NCBI RefSeq assembly: GCF_009498275.1
Contig: NZ_CP045643.1
Location: forward strand, 1,922,001 to 1,986,000
DNA from: Streptomyces fagopyri
Lineage (GTDB): Bacteria; Actinomycetota; Actinomycetes; Streptomycetales; Streptomycetaceae
DNA: 64,000 nt
Direction: 5' to 3'
Below the pieces are notes generated by a model, which saw only the letters and a list, made by a program, of their open reading frames with translations, was not told the origin of the DNA and ran no database searches. A program made the translations under genes and the position numbers. How positions within the stretch are numbered: the stretch's first letter is position 1; each line of letters opens with the position of its first letter. Below are positions 25,641-34,795 of the stretch, one piece after another.

Positions 25641-26411
25641 ATGGCTCTCACCCAGTCGGACATCGACGCCGAGATCAAGGACCGGCAGGACGCGTACGAC
25701 AAGGCCGTCGCCGCCGGCGCTCCGGTCCGCCACCATCCGGCCCGCGACTACGCCCCGTACCGTGGCTCCCTGCTCCGCCACCCCCGGCAGCCGCTCGTCG
25801 CGGTCGAGGGAGGCGACCCGGAGACGGTCGAGCTGTCGGGTCCGGTCTTCGGCGTCACCGACATCACCGAGATCGACAACGACCTGACCCGGCAGCACCG
25901 GGGCGAGCCGGTCGGCGAGCGCGTGACCGTCTCCGGCCGGCTGCTGGACCGCGACGGGCGGCCCGTGCGCGGCCAGCTCGTCGAGATCTGGCAGGCCAAC
26001 GCCGCCGGCCGCTACGCGCACCTGCGCGAACAGCACCCGGCGCCGCTCGACCCCCACTTCACCGGCGTGGGAAGGACCCTGACGGATGATCAGGGGCGGT
26101 ACCGGTTCACGACGGTCAGACCGGGACCGTACCCGTGGGGCAACCACACCAACGCGTGGCGGCCCGCGCACATCCACTTCTCCGTCTTCGGCACCGCGTT
26201 CACCCAGCGCCTGGTGACGCAGATGTACTTCCCCGGCGACCCGCTCTTCCCGTACGACCCGATCCTGCGGTCCGTGACGGACGGGTCGGCCCGCAACCGG
26301 CTGGTCGCCGCCTACGACCACGCTCTCTCCCAGCCCGGGTTCTCGCTCGGCTACGCATGGGACATCGTCCTCGACGGTCCCTCCGCCACCTGGATCGAGG
26401 AAGGCCGTTGA
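25641..26411 (+). CDS. pcaH: Protocatechuate 3,4-dioxygenase beta subunit
   Basis: The 256-residue protein is an intradiol ring-cleavage dioxygenase, with GQLVEIWQANAAGRY, YRFTTVRPGPYPWGNHTNAWRPAHIHF and the Fe(III) ligands Tyr/His (HIHFS, and Tyr in MYFPGD). With PcaG it opens protocatechuate to 3-carboxy-cis,cis-muconate. Its ribosome binding site GAGAGG lies inside the pcaF remnant. The stop overlaps a TTG, with the pcaG ATG following 3 bp later. Confidence 0.93.
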   Translation: MALTQSDIDAEIKDRQDAYDKAVAAGAPVRHHPARDYAPYRGSLLRHPRQPLVAVEGGDPETVELSGPVFGVTDITEIDNDLTRQHRGEPVGERVTVSGRLLDRDGRPVRGQLVEIWQANAAGRYAHLREQHPAPLDPHFTGVGRTLTDDQGRYRFTTVRPGPYPWGNHTNAWRPAHIHFSVFGTAFTQRLVTQMYFPGDPLFPYDPILRSVTDGSARNRLVAAYDHALSQPGFSLGYAWDIVLDGPSATWIEEGR

Positions 26412-26413
26412 GC

Positions 26414-26977
26414 ATGACCGAGCGGTTGCTCCCCACCCCGTCCCACACCATCGGCCCCTTCTACGGCCACGCCCTGCCCTTCCCCGGCGGCGAGCAGGTG
26501 GCGCCCCCGGGGCACCCCGACACGATCACCGTGCACGGGTACGTCTTCGACGGCGCGGGCAGACCGGTACCCGACGCCCTCCTGGACTTCTGGCAGGCGG
26601 CGCCCGACGGCTCGCTGACCGGCGCCCCCGGCTCGATGCGCCGCGACCCCTCGACGGGCGGATTCCTCGGCCGCAACGGCGTCGACTTCACGGGCTTCGG
26701 GCGGGCCGGTACGGACGCGGACGGGCACTGGACCCTGCGTACGCTGCCGCCGGGCAACGCCGGGCTGCCGTACCTCAGCGTGTGCGTGTTCGCGCGCGGT
26801 CTGACGCACCACCTCTTCACCCGCGCGTATCTCGCCGACGGCGCGGACGCGCTGCTCGACTCGCTCCCGGCGGACCGGCGCGCCACGCTGATCGCGGCCG
26901 GCGCGCCGGACCGCACGTACCGTTTCGACATCCGTCTTCAGGGCGAAGGCGAAACGGTCTTCCTGGAGTTCCAGTGA
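26414..26977 (+). CDS. pcaG: Protocatechuate 3,4-dioxygenase alpha subunit
   Basis: The 187-residue alpha subunit has the shared intradiol fold (LLPTPSHTIGPFYGHAL, LLDFWQAAPDGSL, LPYLSVCVFARGLTHHLFTRAYL) without the full iron-binding set, as usual for PcaG. ATG 26414 lies 9 bp after AGGAAGG; a TTG at 26408 would overlap pcaH but is badly spaced from the ribosome binding site. The stop overlaps the pcaB start. Confidence 0.92.
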   Translation: MTERLLPTPSHTIGPFYGHALPFPGGEQVAPPGHPDTITVHGYVFDGAGRPVPDALLDFWQAAPDGSLTGAPGSMRRDPSTGGFLGRNGVDFTGFGRAGTDADGHWTLRTLPPGNAGLPYLSVCVFARGLTHHLFTRAYLADGADALLDSLPADRRATLIAAGAPDRTYRFDIRLQGEGETVFLEFQ

Positions 26978-28458
26978 CACCTGCCGACCCCGCCGATCCC
27001 GCAGGCTCCGTCGATCCCGTCGATCCCGGCGACCCCGGTGCTCCCGGTGCTCCCGGTGCTCCTGATGCTCCCGATGCTCCCGATGCTCCCGGCGACCGGC
27101 ACGATCGTGGCGTGTCCGGCGCGTCCGGCGACCGGGGTGACCCCGACGGCATCGACGCCGGTCTGCTCGCCCCCGGATGGGCCGGCTCCCCCGCGTCGGC
27201 CTCGACCTCGGACCGGGCGTTCCTACAGGCGCTGATCGACGCGGAGACGGCGCTGACGCGGGCCTGGGCCGGACTCTCCCTGGCGCCGGCCGCCGCCGCG
27301 TCGGCCCTGTCCGCGGTCACCGCCACGGACCTCGACACCACGTCGATCGCACTGCGCGCCCGGCACGGCGGCAACCCGGTGATCCCACTGGTCGCCGATC
27401 TGACAGCGGCCGTGGGCGGCGAGTACGGCCCCTACGTCCACCGCGGCGCGACCAGCCAGGACATCATGGACACCGCGATGATGCTGGTGGCCCGGCGCAC
27501 GCTGCGGCCGGTCCTCGAAGACCTCGAACGCACGGCACGGGCGCTACGGGTTCTCGCCGCCACCCACCGGGACACGGTGCTGCCGGGGCGGACGCTGACG
27601 CAGCACGCGGTCCCGACGACCTTCGGACTGAAGGTGGCGGGGTGGCGCGCGCTGGTCCTGGACGCCCGGGACCGGCTGGCCGCCCTGCGTCTCCCTGCCC
27701 AACTGGGCGGCGCGGCAGGCACTTTGGCCGCGTTCGCCTCGTTCGGTGCCGACGACCCGCAGGCCCTCGTCTCCTCGTACGCCCGGGAACTCGGGCTCGT
27801 GGAACCGGTGTTGCCGTGGCACACCCTTCGCACCCCGATCGGTGACCTCGCCGGCGCGCTGGCCCTGACGGCCGGAGCCCTCGGCAAGACCGCGGCCGAC
27901 GTGCTCACCCTCTCCCGTACCGAGATCGCCGAGGTCGCCGAGGGAAGCGGCGGCGGGTCGTCCGCCATGCCGCACAAGGCCAACCCGGTGGCGGCCACAC
28001 TGATCGCGGCCGCCGCCCGGCGCGCACCGGGGCTCGCCGCCACCCTGTACGCGTCGATGGCCGCCGAGGACGAACGGCCGGCCGGTGCCTGGCACGCCGA
28101 GTGGGAGCCGTTGCGTGAGCTGCTGCGGCTGGTCGGCGGTGCCGCCCGCAACGCGGCCGAACTGACAGAGGGACTAAGGGTGAACGCGGACGCCATGCGT
28201 GAACACCTGGGCCTCAACCATGGGTTGATCGTCTCCGAGCGGCTGGCCGTCGAGCTCGCCCCCGTGCTCGGACGGGCCCGCGCCAGGGATCTGCTGGCCC
28301 GGGCCGCCGAACGGGCCGTCACCGAGGGCCGACCCCTCGTGGACGTACTGGACGAGGAGCCGGCGCTCAAGGACGTCGACCTGGCAGACCTCACCGACCC
28401 GGCCCGCTGCACGGGCTCCGCCGGAGCCCTCACCGACCGTGCCCTGGAGCGACGTTGA
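26974..28458 (+). CDS. pcaB: 3-carboxy-cis,cis-muconate cycloisomerase
   Basis: GTG 26974 overlaps the pcaG stop. The 494-residue product belongs to the fumarase/aspartase superfamily: YVHRGATSQDIMDTAMM, TLTQHAVPTTFGLK, and the superfamily signature GSSAMPHKANPVAA. It lactonises 3-carboxy-muconate to gamma-carboxymuconolactone. About 60 N-terminal residues are an unusual low-complexity Gly/Ala/Pro/Asp stretch (GAPGAPGAPDAPDAPDAPGD) encoded by 9-bp repeats. The conserved enzyme begins near LLAPGWAGSPAS, so part of this extension may be a mis-start or real disordered tail. Confidence 0.88.
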   Translation: MTPADPADPAGSVDPVDPGDPGAPGAPGAPDAPDAPDAPGDRHDRGVSGASGDRGDPDGIDAGLLAPGWAGSPASASTSDRAFLQALIDAETALTRAWAGLSLAPAAAASALSAVTATDLDTTSIALRARHGGNPVIPLVADLTAAVGGEYGPYVHRGATSQDIMDTAMMLVARRTLRPVLEDLERTARALRVLAATHRDTVLPGRTLTQHAVPTTFGLKVAGWRALVLDARDRLAALRLPAQLGGAAGTLAAFASFGADDPQALVSSYARELGLVEPVLPWHTLRTPIGDLAGALALTAGALGKTAADVLTLSRTEIAEVAEGSGGGSSAMPHKANPVAATLIAAAARRAPGLAATLYASMAAEDERPAGAWHAEWEPLRELLRLVGGAARNAAELTEGLRVNADAMREHLGLNHGLIVSERLAVELAPVLGRARARDLLARAAERAVTEGRPLVDVLDEEPALKDVDLADLTDPARCTGSAGALTDRALERR

Positions 28459-29660
28459 AGACCCATCCCGAAGGCAGGCTGCCGTACTACCGCGCCGAAG
28501 GGGCCGCCACCGCTCCCCCACTCCTTCTCGGCTCCTCTCTCGGCACGTCGACCGCTCTGTGGGACGAGGTCGCGCCCGAGCTGGCCGTCACCCACCGGGT
28601 GGTGCGCTGGGACCTGCCGGGGCACGGAAGGTCCCCCGCGGACCTGATCGGGCCCGGCGCGACCGTCGCCGACCTCGCCGCACTGGTCCTCACCCTCGCG
28701 GACGCGCTCGGCGTCGACCGGTTCGCCTACGCGGGCGTCTCACTCGGCGGCGCGGTCGGTCTGCACCTCGCCGTGCACCACCCCGACCGGGTGGCCGCTC
28801 TCGCCGTCATCTGCTCCTCGGCCCACTTCAACGGCTCCAAGCCCTGGGAGGAGCGCGCTCGCACCGTGCGCGAAGAGGGACTGACCGCACTCGCTGAGAA
28901 CGCGAACTCCCGCTGGTTCACGCCCGGTTTCAGTGTTCCGCGGCTCATCGAGGACCACCGGACCGCGGACCCGGACGCGTACGCCGCCTGCTGTGACGCG
29001 CTCGCCGCCTTCGACCTGCGCGACCGGCTGACGTCGATCACCGCGCCGACCCTCCTGGTCGCCGGCCGTGAGGACCCCGCGACACCGCCCGCGCATCTGC
29101 GGGAGATCGCGGACGCGGTGCCCGGCGCCTCGCTCACCGAGATCGCGGGTGCCTCACACCTGGCGCCCGCGGAGCGTCCCGAGGCCGTACTCACCGCACT
29201 GCGGGGGCACTTCGAGGGATACCCGGCACGCGGCACGGCGGTACGCCGCGAGGTTCTCGGCGACGCGCACGTGGACCGCGCACAGGCCCGGCAGACCCCG
29301 TTCACCGCCCGCTTCCAGGACTTCATCTCGCGCTATGCGTGGGGAGAGATCTGGACGGACCCGACGCTGTCCCGCCGCGAACGCAGCCTGGTCACACTGA
29401 CGGCGCTGGTGGCACACGGCCACCTCGACGAGCTGGCGATGCACGTCCGGGCGGCGCGCCGCAACGGCCTGACCCCCGAACAGATCGGGGCGGTGCTGCT
29501 CCAGACAGCCGTGTACTGCGGTGTCCCGGCGGCCAATTCGGCGTTCGCCGTGGCCCAGCGGGTCCTCGACGAACTCGATGGGCCCGGTGCGCCCGACAGC
29601 GATGAAGGCGGTGAACCCGGTGAACCCGATGCGGCGACGACCCGGAGGACGCCTGAGTGA
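28455..29660 (+). CDS. pcaL: Fused beta-ketoadipate enol-lactone hydrolase / 4-carboxymuconolactone decarboxylase
   Basis: This 401-residue bifunctional protein starts at TTG 28455, overlapping the pcaB stop. Residues 1-255 are an alpha/beta hydrolase with nucleophile VSLGG, catalytic Asp (REDPATP) and His (ASHLAP). Residues 275-385 are a carboxymuconolactone decarboxylase domain (SRRERSLVTLTALVAHGHLDELAMHVRAA). PcaL fusions are normal in actinomycetes, converting the lactone to beta-ketoadipate. The C-terminal tail is an acidic Gly/Glu-rich stretch. Confidence 0.93.
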   Translation: MKTHPEGRLPYYRAEGAATAPPLLLGSSLGTSTALWDEVAPELAVTHRVVRWDLPGHGRSPADLIGPGATVADLAALVLTLADALGVDRFAYAGVSLGGAVGLHLAVHHPDRVAALAVICSSAHFNGSKPWEERARTVREEGLTALAENANSRWFTPGFSVPRLIEDHRTADPDAYAACCDALAAFDLRDRLTSITAPTLLVAGREDPATPPAHLREIADAVPGASLTEIAGASHLAPAERPEAVLTALRGHFEGYPARGTAVRREVLGDAHVDRAQARQTPFTARFQDFISRYAWGEIWTDPTLSRRERSLVTLTALVAHGHLDELAMHVRAARRNGLTPEQIGAVLLQTAVYCGVPAANSAFAVAQRVLDELDGPGAPDSDEGGEPGEPDAATTRRTPE

Positions 29661-29678
29661 TCCCCGCTCGGCGGCCGG

Positions 29679-32360
29679 CTACCGCAGTCCGCGACCCGTC
29701 GCCAGGACCTCCTCCGCCTTGGCGACCAGTCCGTCGGCCCCGCACGAACGCGCCAGCGTCAGGCCCTTGTTGAGCTCCGAGGCCGAGCGTGCCGCGATGC
29801 CGTACTCGACACGGGCCGCCGCGTGTTCGTACTGGCAGGGCGAGGCCTCCAGATAGGCGACGGCCTGCGCCGCGAGGCGCACCGCGCGCTGGCCCGACTC
29901 GAGGGCCGCCGCACAGCGCAGTGCCTCACCGATGGCGGTGTCCGTGCCGAAACGCTCGGCGCGGCTCCGGGCGTCGACGGCCAGAGCGGCGGCGCGCACC
30001 GGGTCCTCCGACGCGAGCGCGCGGGCGAGGTCGATCGACCAGGGCGCCATCACCGTGTTGTGGTGGCCCCGTACCGCGGAGGCCTTTTCGGCGGCTTCCA
30101 GTTCGTTGACGCCGTCCTTGACCCGGCCGACGGCGATCAGCAGCCGGCCGCGTACGGAGCGGGTGTCGGGCAGCACGATGGTGGTCGGGTACGGCGGTGC
30201 GAAGCCGTACTGCTCGGCGATCGCCCAGGCTTCCCCGACGTCACCGCGGGCGAGCAGTGTGTCGACGAGTCCGCAGGTCGCCGACCAGTACAGGGGCAGC
30301 CCGCGTCCGACCCGCTCGGCGATGCGCAGGGACTCGCGCAACGTGGTCTCGGCGTCCCTCAGCCGGCCCCGCCTGCGGTGGGCGAGACCGACGAAGGCGT
30401 GGGCCAGGGAGAGATGGCCACCGCTCCAGCCGGCGGTCGTGTACGAGCGCAGTGCCTCCGAGAAGAGGCTCTCCGCCCGGTCCAGCCGGTCGGCGTAGGC
30501 GTACGAACTGCCCAGCATCATCAGGAGTTCGACGCCCCACTCGCTGTCGGTCCAGCCGAGTCCGGGTGCCAGGCGGCCGTTGACGAGGGACCGGTCGCAG
30601 AGTTCAACGACCTCCTCGGCGTTCTCGCCCCGGGTCATCGCGTCGAAGCCGCGCAGTATGAGCAGGGCCCGCTCGGAGTTGTCGCGTCCGGCGCAGGTCG
30701 CCGCGAGTTCGGCGAGCCCCCGCGAGCGTCCCGGCACGTGGTCCTCGCCCGCGTGGATGCCCTCCCACATGTAGTGCACGGCCTGCAGCCGCATCCGGGC
30801 GGGGCCGGGGTCGAGTCGGGCGGCCTCCGCGTCGACGGTGCGCACGGCCTCGTCCAGTTGGTTGTTGTGGACCAGTGCCTGGGAGAGGCGGAAGACGGCG
30901 TCCACCCGCAGATCGCCCGTGAGGCCTGCCCGTTCGAGCGCGGCGCGCAGATGGCCGATCGTGACGGCGGGCGCGGTCAGGAAGGTGGCACAGCCCAGTT
31001 CGTAGAGCACGCGCGCGTGGACGTCGGGGAGCGGAGGCTCTCTGAGCGCGCGCTCCAGACAGCGCCGGGCCGCGTCGGGCGCGCCGACGGCGAGGTGTTC
31101 GCGGGCCGCCTCGCGCATCTGCTCGACGAGCTCGGGGTCGTCGTCCGGGTGCACTTCGAGGAGGTGGCGGGAGGCGGCCGCGGCGCCGCGGCCCGACTCG
31201 GTGACCGCCCAGGCGGCCTGGCCGTGCATCGCGGTGCGCAGCGCGTCGGGGATCGACCGGTAGACGGCGCTGGCGATCAGAGGGTGCACGAACTCCAGCT
31301 CACCACCCGCCAGTTGGCGACTCGTCGGTTCGGCGTCGGTGAGGATGCGGGCCGCGCCGAGCAGTTCGGCGCAGCGCTCGGCCTCGTCGAGTGGCATTCC
31401 CGCGAGCTGGGCGGCGAGGTCGAGGGAGATGCCCGTGCCGAGTATCGCGGCAGCCCAGGCGAAGCGGGTGGCGTCGATACCGAGCCCTTCGAGGCGGGCG
31501 ACGAGTCCGCGGCCGCGCGCCGAGCGGTTCAGGGCGCGCAGTTCGGCGGCCGACGCCTCGACCGGTTCCAGATCGGTGTCCTGCACCTTGGCGAGGAGTT
31601 CGACGGTCTCGTAGGGGTTGCCGCCGGTGACCGCCCACACCTCGCGGCAGAACGGAGCGTCCGCGTGCTCGCCGAGGGTGGCGCGGGTCAGTCCCGCGGT
31701 GGCGTCGGGGGTCAGCGCGCTGAGGGTGACGATCGGGCGGGCCGCGGCGGCGACGGCGTCGAGGTGACGGGCCCGCTCGCCGGTGGCCTCGCCGGGGCGG
31801 CGGGCGACCACGACGAGGACGGGCAGGTCGTCGAGGCGCTCGGCGAACGCGGCCAGCCAGCGCAGGGTCTCCTGGTCGGCCCACTGCGCGTCGTCGACCA
31901 TGAGGACGAGCGGCCACTCGCGCTTGGCCAGCCGTCGCACGGCCGCGACCAGTCCGTCGCACACGCCCTGCGGGTCGGCCTGGCGGTCGCCCGGTTCGGC
32001 GATACCGAGAGCGGGGCCGGCGATGTCGTACCAGTCGCCCAGGTATTCGCGGGCCTCCTCCGGCATCAGGGACACGATGGCCGGCTGGAGGAGCTGCCGT
32101 ATGACGTTGAAGGGGACGGAGGTGACGGTCTCGCCGCCGCGGGCCGACCACACCGTGCAGCCCCTGGTCTCGGCCGCCCTGCGGACCTCGGCGAGCAGCG
32201 CGGTCTTGCCGATGCCCGCCTCCCCGCCGAACACCAGCAGACTGCCCGTGGACGAGGCGTCCGCACGCAGCGCCTCGACGGCCCGTGCGACGTCCGCGAT
32301 CTCCGTCTCGCGCTCCCAGAGGGACGCCGAGGCCGCCGGTTCCGGCCGCGCCTGCGTCAT
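29679..32360 (-). CDS. LAL-like ATPase with TPR repeats, lacking the LuxR HTH
   Basis: The 893-residue protein begins with an AAA_16/STAND-like ATPase: Walker A GGEAGIGKTALL (about residues 44-55) and Walker B LVLMVDDAQW. TPR-like helices fill residues 380-870. The overall plan is that of LuxR-type LAL regulators, but the C-terminus (AKAEEVLATGRGLR) ends without the LuxR helix-turn-helix. It may be a truncated regulator or a signalling ATPase. The gene converges on pcaL with an 18-bp gap, so it is not part of the pca operon. Confidence 0.8.
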   Translation of the reverse strand: MTQARPEPAASASLWERETEIADVARAVEALRADASSTGSLLVFGGEAGIGKTALLAEVRRAAETRGCTVWSARGGETVTSVPFNVIRQLLQPAIVSLMPEEAREYLGDWYDIAGPALGIAEPGDRQADPQGVCDGLVAAVRRLAKREWPLVLMVDDAQWADQETLRWLAAFAERLDDLPVLVVVARRPGEATGERARHLDAVAAAARPIVTLSALTPDATAGLTRATLGEHADAPFCREVWAVTGGNPYETVELLAKVQDTDLEPVEASAAELRALNRSARGRGLVARLEGLGIDATRFAWAAAILGTGISLDLAAQLAGMPLDEAERCAELLGAARILTDAEPTSRQLAGGELEFVHPLIASAVYRSIPDALRTAMHGQAAWAVTESGRGAAAASRHLLEVHPDDDPELVEQMREAAREHLAVGAPDAARRCLERALREPPLPDVHARVLYELGCATFLTAPAVTIGHLRAALERAGLTGDLRVDAVFRLSQALVHNNQLDEAVRTVDAEAARLDPGPARMRLQAVHYMWEGIHAGEDHVPGRSRGLAELAATCAGRDNSERALLILRGFDAMTRGENAEEVVELCDRSLVNGRLAPGLGWTDSEWGVELLMMLGSSYAYADRLDRAESLFSEALRSYTTAGWSGGHLSLAHAFVGLAHRRRGRLRDAETTLRESLRIAERVGRGLPLYWSATCGLVDTLLARGDVGEAWAIAEQYGFAPPYPTTIVLPDTRSVRGRLLIAVGRVKDGVNELEAAEKASAVRGHHNTVMAPWSIDLARALASEDPVRAAALAVDARSRAERFGTDTAIGEALRCAAALESGQRAVRLAAQAVAYLEASPCQYEHAAARVEYGIAARSASELNKGLTLARSCGADGLVAKAEEVLATGRGLR

Positions 32361-32771
32361 ACCGCTACCTCCCCAGGCCGCACGGACGACGTACAGGAAT
32401 CGAGCCTAGCCGCCTCCGAGCCGATGCGGAGGTGGGTCGGGGCACCTGTTGCCGGGACGGGTGACCGTGCTCACTCGAAGGCGACGCGACACGGTGCGGG
32501 GCGGGGGCGGGAAGGCCGTGGGAGGCCGGCAGCCGTCGGCTCTCCCGTTCTCGGGCTCGGTACGGTGTCGAGTGAAACTCCTTACGGACGCGGCGAGTTG
32601 GCCGGGCGCGGGTGGCCGGCCCGACGCGCGGGAGGCCGTACGAGGCGATGGCGAGGCAAGGACGACGACGGTGCGCGCCGACGCGTCCCGGGCGCGGGTC
32701 GCGGTCTCCGCGGACGGTGCGGCGGATGCCCTCTCATCCGCCTTTCACCCGGGGCTCATACGGTGGGGTCC
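32361..32771. other. Intergenic region without a supported gene
   Basis: This 410-bp stretch separates the divergent LAL-like and DUF2510 genes. It should hold both promoters. I see no clear -35/-10 pair, operator or RNA. Several frames are open because of base composition only. Confidence 0.5.
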
Positions 32772-33788
32772 ATGACCCAGGTGACTCCCCCCGGCTGGTA
32801 TCCCGACCCCGGGCAGACAAGTGACAGTCCCGCCACCGAACGCTGGTGGGACGGCAGTGCATGGACGGAGCAGACCCGCCCGCTCGGGTCCGGTGCCGCG
32901 TGGGGTCCCCCGGGACAGCCGCCGGCCGCCGGGCCGTATCCGGTCCTTCCTCCCGGGCCGCGGCGGCGCGGGCTGCGCACCGGCGTGGCCGTCGTCGCCG
33001 CGATCGCGGTCCTCGCGGGCATCGGGGGTGGTGTGTACGCCCTCACCAAGAACGACGGGAACGGCGGGAGCGACGCCGGCGCCCAGCGGCCCGGCGGGCA
33101 GAACGGCCAGGGCGGATTCGGCGGCGGCCGGAACGGCGGCGCGGGCGGGCCGGAGGGCGGCTCCGGCGGCGGCTCGGGCGGATCAGGCGGCTCCGGCGGC
33201 GGCTCCGGGGGACAGACCCCCGAGCCCGGTCCGTCGGGGGTGCCGCAGACCGAGGACGGGTACGCCACGGACGTGTCCAGCGGCATCAGCCTTCCGGTGC
33301 CCGCCGACTGGACCGGCCAGAGCGGCATGGCGAGCGCGGTGCTGTCGACCAAGGACACCTACAAGTGCCCCGGCGACACCACGCAGAAGTGTCAGCGCGG
33401 CGGCGCGTACTCGGCGCCCGCCCGCTACCAGGGCATCAAGTCCACCACGGCGGAGGCGGCGGCCAAGGAGGACATCTCCAAGAACGCCCAGGAGTCCTAC
33501 GGCAAGGGCTACGGCAAGATCACCTCGCACACGGAGCTCGCCTCCAGGGCCGTCACCGTGGCCGGTGAGAAGGGGTATCTCGTCCGCTGGAAGGTTGTCA
33601 CCAGCAAGGGCGACGACGGCTACGTCGAATCGCTCGTCCTCCCCGCCCCCACCGACCCCAAGTCGCTCGTCGTCGTCCGCTTCGGCGTCGACGCCGGCTC
33701 CAAGGGTCCCCAGCAGTCCGTCATCGACGACATCACCAAGGGCATCAAGGTGGCGTCCGGAGCGGGCGGCGCCGGACAGAACGCCTGA
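32772..33788 (+). CDS. DUF2510 domain membrane-anchored protein with Gly-rich linker
   Basis: The 338-residue protein starts with a DUF2510 module (PPGWYPDPGQTSDSPATERWWDGSAWTEQ). A transmembrane segment (TGVAVVAAIAVLAGIGGGVYAL, about residues 70-91), a Gly/Asn/Ser-rich linker (residues 100-158) and an extracellular domain containing two Cys (YKCPGDTTQKCQ) follow. The domain order cytoplasmic-TM-outside fits a membrane-anchored surface protein of unknown function. It is followed by a 14-bp-stem hairpin. Confidence 0.8.
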   Translation: MTQVTPPGWYPDPGQTSDSPATERWWDGSAWTEQTRPLGSGAAWGPPGQPPAAGPYPVLPPGPRRRGLRTGVAVVAAIAVLAGIGGGVYALTKNDGNGGSDAGAQRPGGQNGQGGFGGGRNGGAGGPEGGSGGGSGGSGGSGGGSGGQTPEPGPSGVPQTEDGYATDVSSGISLPVPADWTGQSGMASAVLSTKDTYKCPGDTTQKCQRGGAYSAPARYQGIKSTTAEAAAKEDISKNAQESYGKGYGKITSHTELASRAVTVAGEKGYLVRWKVVTSKGDDGYVESLVLPAPTDPKSLVVVRFGVDAGSKGPQQSVIDDITKGIKVASGAGGAGQNA

Positions 33789-33830
33789 CCGCGGCGCCCG
33801 CGCCGCCCGCGGCCGCCCCCGGACACAGAT

Positions 33831-33877
33831 CGGCCGGGTGGGGTGCCCCTCCGCTCAAGAGGAACCCCACCCGGCCG
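33831..33877. terminator. Hairpin terminator between DUF2510 and tetR genes
   Basis: A 14-bp perfect stem (CGGCCGGGTGGGGT / ACCCCACCCGGCCG) with a 19-nt loop lies 43 bp after the stop and between convergent genes. Confidence 0.65.
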
Positions 33878-33958
33878 GGGGGTGCGCGCCGCCCCCGTCC
33901 CCACGGTGCGGCGCGAGCAGGCCGACGTCCGGTCATCCCGCGGACGGCGACCTGGGTC

Positions 33959-34573
33959 TCAGGTCAGGCCCAGTGCCGGAATCACCACGGCCTCCACGAA
34001 CTGTGTGACGTACGCCGCGTCCGCGTACTCGCCCTCGAGGACCGGACGCACCCGCACCACACCGAACAGCTGCGCCGGGATGAACTCCAGCGCCGGGTGG
34101 TCGGCGGGTACCTCGCCCCGTGCGACCCCGCGGGCGATGATCTCCTTGACCGCGCCGATCTCGGGCTCGATGAGCGCCTCGCGCAGGGCCTCCTGCAGTT
34201 CCTTGTCCTGGAGCACGGCGTGGCCGAGCGCCTGGAGCAACTGGGTGTCGCGGCTCGACCAGTCACCGGCGGCCCGCGCCATCGCGCGCAGATCACCGAC
34301 GAGCGAGCCGGTGTCGATCCCCGAGAACCGCGGGCACTGGTTGGCGCGCAGCGCGGCGGCCACGAACTGGGGCTTCGTCTTCCACTGCCGGTACAGCGTG
34401 GACTTGCTGCACCGTGTGCTCGCGGCCACGCCCTCCATGGTGAACGAGTCGTATCCGCACGTACGGATCTGTTCGAGCACGGCGTCGTAGAACTCCTGCT
34501 CACGCTCGGGCGTGATCTTGGAGCGGCGCGAGGCGACGACCGACTCCGGTCCCTCCGCGGCCTGCGACGTCAT
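33959..34573 (-). CDS. TetR family transcriptional regulator
   Basis: The 204-residue protein has a TetR N-terminal HTH (FYDAVLEQIRTCGYDSFTMEGVAASTRCSKSTLYRQWKTK) and a helical ligand domain. It is divergent from the PAP2-DMT pair. The intergenic region holds three copies of an 18-bp operator-like sequence, so it is likely the repressor of that pair and of itself. The ATG at 34573 is preceded by GGAG (GAGGAGAACCCC). Confidence 0.9.
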   Translation of the reverse strand: MTSQAAEGPESVVASRRSKITPEREQEFYDAVLEQIRTCGYDSFTMEGVAASTRCSKSTLYRQWKTKPQFVAAALRANQCPRFSGIDTGSLVGDLRAMARAAGDWSSRDTQLLQALGHAVLQDKELQEALREALIEPEIGAVKEIIARGVARGEVPADHPALEFIPAQLFGVVRVRPVLEGEYADAAYVTQFVEAVVIPALGLT

Positions 34574-34620
34574 GGGGGTTCTCCTCGCTCGTGCGGGTGG
34601 TCCGTTTCACAGAGTCTAAT

Positions 34621-34686
34621 CGATACGCCAGTGTACCGGAACGCATTGGTATCGGTACACTGACGTATCGGTACACTGTCGTATCG
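34621..34686. promoter_or_regulatory. Triple operator for the tetR / PAP2-DMT divergent promoter
   Basis: CGGTACACTGACGTATCG (34653-34670) and CGGTACACTGTCGTATCG (34669-34686) are direct repeats 16 bp apart. Their inverted near-perfect counterpart lies at 34621-34638 (one mismatch). The set is centred between the two divergent genes and is the best candidate for TetR binding. Confidence 0.65.
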
Positions 34687-34795
34687 ATGAGCCTTGGACA
34701 GGATCCACCCCACTGTCGAACAGACGCCGAGTGGCTCCTGTCCTGGGCTCACCGCACACCACCGCACACAAGAACGTCAGCAAAGGGGCCGGGGG

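Noticed and set aside
29823..33788. 1321-codon open frame on the plus strand
   Set aside because: It is a GC-driven shadow antisense to the LAL-like gene for most of its length; only the last 339 codons (from 32772) form the DUF2510 protein.
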